Assembly: GCA_937958285.1 (NCBI GenBank)
Contig: CALFXQ010000361.1
Span: 1-7,070 of the forward strand
DNA from: an uncultured Fusibacter sp.
GTDB lineage: Bacteria; Bacillota; Clostridia; Peptostreptococcales; Acidaminobacteraceae
Reading direction: 5' to 3'
DNA length: 7,070 nt
Shown here piece after piece: positions 4,672-7,070 of this stretch. Numbering within the stretch: the stretch's first letter is position 1; each line of letters starts with the position of its first letter. The notes beneath the pieces were generated by a model, which saw only the letters and a list, made by a program, of their open reading frames with translations, was not told where the DNA came from and did no database searches. A program made the translations under genes and the position numbers.

Positions 4672-6204
4672 TTGCTTATAAAATTTCTCAGCCTCTACCT
4701 GTTTGCAGGTATTCTCATGCTATCAATCATGTTTGTCTATTCTCTTGCGCGAGGAAAATCCGACTTTTCCAAAGTTCTTGGTGCCCTTGCCGTTAGTATC
4801 GACATTTATTTACTAGGCTACTTGCTCGAAATCAACATGAATACTTTAGATGAACTGCTATTTTGGAATCAGATTCAGTACTTCGGCATTCCGTTCTTTC
4901 CAGCCTTTTGGCTACTGGTAAGTCTTCTATACACCGGACGCTTAAAAAAACTGTGGAGCTTACCCACCGCGTTTATCTTGATTATTCCAATTATCACTTT
5001 TATAATGCGCGCTACCAATTCAATGCACTATCTATATTATAGTCAAATCTATCTCAATCACGTCAACGACAGCGTCTTTATGGTACTAAATAAGGGCCCT
5101 TGGTATATCATTCAAATGGTTTATGTGCTAATAACACTAGTGATTAGTTCCTGGACATACTATCAGAGATACAGCATGAGCGATCATGTTCAAAAGAAGC
5201 AATTTGGACTGTTGCTATCCGCTTCAACGTTGCCATATATTGCACTGCTCTTTGTTGGGCTCAACGTGGGTAATAGCGGTATTGACTTTACCGCTATTGT
5301 ATTGCCACCCTCTGTTTTAATCATCAATTACGCCCTTGCGAATTACAATTTCTTAGAGATCAAACTAATGGCAAGAGATCGAGTATTCGAAGATAGTCAA
5401 AACGGTTTAATTCTCCTCGATCACGCCCGCACTATCAAAGACTTTAACCCTGCTAGTATTAAATATTTTGATCAGCTTCAGGTTAAGCTGTCCTTTGACT
5501 CCCTCGATACTTTACTGGCGCCACATGCTCAGATTCTTGAAGAGCTTAAGAAAGACGCCACATCACTATACAAATTCAGCTATCTCGATGAAATGCATCA
5601 GCTCGCCTTTACATCTAGCGATATTTGGAATTATGGAGAGTTAATTGGAGTATTGCTTTCTATTGAAGATGTAACCGTCAAAGAACAGCTCAACGAGCAA
5701 CTACGCGAAATGGCGCGAACAGATGTGCTTACTGAACTCAATAATCGTCGGTTCTTTGTTCAAGAGGCCGAAAAAGCCCTAGAGCGTATTAAGCGATATC
5801 CGCAACCCCTTGCCTTGTTAATGATCGACATCGATTTCTTTAAAAAAATTAACGACACCTACGGACACGTGTGTGGTGATTTAGCACTTAAGTCTGTGGC
5901 TGATCAAATCCGTGCAAGCTTTAGAGGTTCAGATGTTATTGGTCGTATCGGCGGAGAGGAATTTGCAATACTAATGATCGATTCAACTCCTGAAAAAGCC
6001 TTTCAAAAGGCAGAAATGTTCCGATCTTCTATCGAGCAGATGAACTTTGTCTACAATGATTCGTCTATTCCTATCACAGTAAGTATTGGAATATCCCAAT
6101 ACAAGGATTCTAATTGCTCGCTAGATGACCTTGTTACTGGCGCTGACCACGCTATGTATCGCGCAAAAGAACAAGGGCGCAATTGTGTAGTCGTAGATGC
6201 ATAA
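4672..6204 (+). CDS. Membrane-bound diguanylate cyclase: 7TM sensor, PAS-like domain, GGDEF
   Basis: 510 residues, initiated at TTG with AGGAG 6 nt upstream. It makes cyclic di-GMP from two GTP at the inner face of the membrane. Residues 1-225 hold about seven hydrophobic helices in the pattern of the N-terminal 7TM domain of histidine kinases (7TM-HisK_N), including the outer-loop signature TNSMHYLYY (115-123). Residues about 238-340 are PAS-like (SQNGLILLD onward). The GGDEF domain spans about 346-508: RTDVLTELNNRRFF linker, DIDFFKKINDTYGH with metal-binding Asp386 and guanine-contacting residues Asn394/Asp395, and the active-site loop GGEEF at 427-431. RGSD at 418-421 lies five residues before it and fits the RxxD inhibitory site, so product feedback inhibition is expected. 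No EAL or HD-GYP domain is present. The sensed signal is unknown. It is divergent from the lipoprotein gene and ends in its own terminator. Confidence 0.95.
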   Translation: MLIKFLSLYLFAGILMLSIMFVYSLARGKSDFSKVLGALAVSIDIYLLGYLLEINMNTLDELLFWNQIQYFGIPFFPAFWLLVSLLYTGRLKKLWSLPTAFILIIPIITFIMRATNSMHYLYYSQIYLNHVNDSVFMVLNKGPWYIIQMVYVLITLVISSWTYYQRYSMSDHVQKKQFGLLLSASTLPYIALLFVGLNVGNSGIDFTAIVLPPSVLIINYALANYNFLEIKLMARDRVFEDSQNGLILLDHARTIKDFNPASIKYFDQLQVKLSFDSLDTLLAPHAQILEELKKDATSLYKFSYLDEMHQLAFTSSDIWNYGELIGVLLSIEDVTVKEQLNEQLREMARTDVLTELNNRRFFVQEAEKALERIKRYPQPLALLMIDIDFFKKINDTYGHVCGDLALKSVADQIRASFRGSDVIGRIGGEEFAILMIDSTPEKAFQKAEMFRSSIEQMNFVYNDSSIPITVSIGISQYKDSNCSLDDLVTGADHAMYRAKEQGRNCVVVDA

Positions 6205-6236
6205 AACCACGCTTTGGCATCACTAAGCGTGGTTTT
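6203..6236 (+). terminator. Intrinsic terminator of the diguanylate cyclase gene
   Basis: AAAACCACGCTT (6203-6214) and AAGCGTGGTTTT (6225-6236) form a perfect 12-bp stem with a 10-nt loop, followed by CTCTTTT. The left arm begins inside the stop codon. It should end the transcript before the next plus-strand gene, so that gene probably has its own promoter. Confidence 0.92.
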
Positions 6237-6241
6237 CTCTT

Positions 6242-6271
6242 TTGAAAGGGTACATATCTTTTAGCACTAAT
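6242..6271 (+). promoter_or_regulatory. Weak candidate promoter of the small membrane protein gene
   Basis: TTGAAA (6242-6247) and ACTAAT (6266-6271) are 18 bp apart, 32 bp before the start codon. The -10 match is only four of six. A promoter is expected here because a strong terminator lies just upstream, but its exact place is uncertain. Confidence 0.3.
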
Positions 6272-6291
6272 TAATTGCCATCATGCATATC

Positions 6292-6297
6292 GGGAGG
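6292..6297 (+). promoter_or_regulatory. Ribosome binding site of the small membrane protein
   Basis: GGGAGG lies 6 nt before ATG 6304-6306. It decides this start over the in-frame ATG at codon 14 (6343), which has a weaker purine-rich stretch before it. Confidence 0.8.
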
Positions 6298-6303
6298 TAA
6301 TCA

Positions 6304-6810
6304 ATGACTTCACCAGAAGGTATCCTAAGAAGAGAGTCTATTATGCTTAAAGTATTTTGGTTTGTTTTTCTCGTCGCCGTAGGTATTGGTGGTGTCTTAA
6401 TTGTCGGACCTCAAATAGGTCTTATTGCAGACAGTGACCAAATCATTGGTGCATTCGTTCTGTGCTGTTTCTTTGCTCTTCTTGCCTTGGTGGGCATAGT
6501 AGTTCTAAGTGGCCGACAGCGCAAATTAAAGGCTGTTTTATATGGTCCAGAATTTATAACACAGTGGGAAGATCCCGAGGCTGGTACTGTTTTGCTCAGT
6601 CGTTTAGGTTTCTTTTGGTATGGTGAATTTTATACTGCAAAGGGTTATGCTTGCTCCATTAGAGAGGCCATATTCAAAGATAATCAAATTCATATTGTCT
6701 ATCTGATGGCACGTCGAAGCGGTCAAGGTAAGCACCATGCACAAATTGACGTTCCCGCCGCGTATGAATCTGCCTCATTGCAATTCTGCGAGGCCGTACA
6801 TCGCAAATAA
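6304..6810 (+). CDS. Small membrane protein of unknown function, two transmembrane helices
   Basis: 168 residues with a strong RBS. Two hydrophobic helices, about 15-37 and 47-69, are joined by a short loop with acidic residues (ADSD). Basic residues 71-76 (RQRKLK) after the second helix place the C-terminal part (about 75-168) in the cytoplasm by the positive-inside rule. That part looks like a small beta-rich domain with alternating strands (KAVLYGPEF, GTVLLSRLGFFWYGEF, QIHIVYLMARRSG) and a final helix (ESASLQFCEAVHRK). The layout resembles PH-like membrane proteins of the YcxB/DUF type only in general form; I do not recognise a family. It lies 67 bp after the diguanylate cyclase terminator and is probably a separate unit. 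No operon partner is visible. Confidence 0.8.
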   Translation: MTSPEGILRRESIMLKVFWFVFLVAVGIGGVLIVGPQIGLIADSDQIIGAFVLCCFFALLALVGIVVLSGRQRKLKAVLYGPEFITQWEDPEAGTVLLSRLGFFWYGEFYTAKGYACSIREAIFKDNQIHIVYLMARRSGQGKHHAQIDVPAAYESASLQFCEAVHRK

Positions 6811-6845
6811 TTTGTAATCTGCATATGCGACTTATAACCATTATA

Positions 6846-6905
6846 AAAGGGTGCGCCTAAAGGCTCGTGTAATTGCTCTACAACGAACCAGTGGGGACAC
6901 CCTTT
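6846..6905. terminator. Possible structured terminator between convergent genes
   Basis: AAAGGGTG (6846-6853) pairs with CACCCTTT (6898-6905), an 8-bp outer stem. Inside are two small hairpins: GCC/GGC (6855-6857 with 6862-6864) and CGTGTA with TACAACG (6866-6871 with 6879-6885, one bulged A). On the minus strand the outer stem is followed by TTTTATAA-like sequence, so it may stop transcripts of the dehydrogenase gene at 7002-7070; on the plus strand the T-run is poor. The 6811-7001 gap holds no other feature I can support. Confidence 0.4.
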
Positions 6906-7001
6906 GTGCATTTATTGCGTATTCTCGATCTTCATTCTTGTGTTTTCAATGGTTGTAGAGATTGAGTTACCCTCGTTAAACGGACCAACGGAACACGTCC
7001 C

Positions 7002-7070
7002 TCATGGTCTGTTTACCCAGGCTACTATTTTGCCGCGGGCGTGGCCTTGTTCGAGTTCGGCGAGGGCTTT
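7002..7070 (-). CDS. C-terminal fragment of a medium-chain dehydrogenase/quinone oxidoreductase (5' part outside window)
   Basis: Only the last 22 codons and the stop (TGA 7002-7004) are inside the window. The encoded tail contains the segment E-x-G-H-A-R-G-K-I-V, the usual C-terminal signature of NADPH:quinone reductase-like and zinc-binding alcohol dehydrogenase-like members of the MDR superfamily, where this helix and last strand close the catalytic domain. The gene runs leftward and converges on the small membrane protein gene, 191 bp away. Whether it binds zinc and what it reduces cannot be judged from this fragment. Confidence 0.7.
   Translation of the reverse strand, partial: KALAELEQGHARGKIVAWVNRP

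Noticed and set aside
6723..6911. Minus-strand open frame of 62 codons
   Set aside because: It overlaps the end of the small membrane protein gene and the hairpin region, with no good start signal.

Overview
The window looks like chromosomal DNA of a low-to-mid GC Gram-positive bacterium of the Bacillota, most likely a clostridial lineage. The grounds are strong AGGAGG/GGGAGG-type ribosome binding sites, sigma-A-like promoter spacing, a lipoprotein signal with an LTGC lipobox, an ECF sigma factor paired with a DUF4367-like membrane protein, and a YqjM-like old yellow enzyme carrying a C-terminal cysteine cluster. The genus cannot be named from the sequence.

Layout. From 1 to 4574 all genes lie on the minus strand. 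Reading in the direction of transcription (right to left) they are: a 599-residue lipoprotein of unknown function (2775-4574); a 132-bp tandem array of an 11-bp unit (2631-2762); a near-consensus promoter (2582-2610) driving a flavin oxidoreductase of the OYE family (1485-2513); a second, shorter array of the same 11-bp unit directly after that gene's stop codon (1440-1484); a strong intrinsic terminator (1407-1432); and an ECF sigma factor (753-1319) whose end overlaps the start of a membrane-anchored, probable anti-sigma protein (769 down past the left edge). The right part is on the plus strand. A membrane-bound diguanylate cyclase with a TTG start (4672-6204) is divergent from the lipoprotein and ends in a strong hairpin terminator; a small two-helix membrane protein of unknown function follows (6304-6810). 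The last 69 bases carry the C-terminal end of a minus-strand medium-chain dehydrogenase/quinone oxidoreductase (7002-7070), convergent with the small membrane protein.

Function. Three signalling or envelope modules sit side by side: an ECF sigma/anti-sigma pair, a c-di-GMP synthase with a 7TM sensor, and a secreted lipoprotein. Two redox enzymes lie among them. Nothing in the sequence proves that they form one pathway; only the sigma/anti-sigma pair is clearly co-transcribed.

The most unusual signal is the 11-bp tandem repeat (AGGGTGGCACC on the plus strand). It occurs at two places, on both sides of the OYE gene and in the same orientation. Each array starts at or within about 12 bp of the stop codon of the upstream gene. 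The unit matches the conserved core of the T-box antiterminator (AGGGUGGNACC), and its period is close to one DNA helical turn. No function can be assigned from sequence alone.
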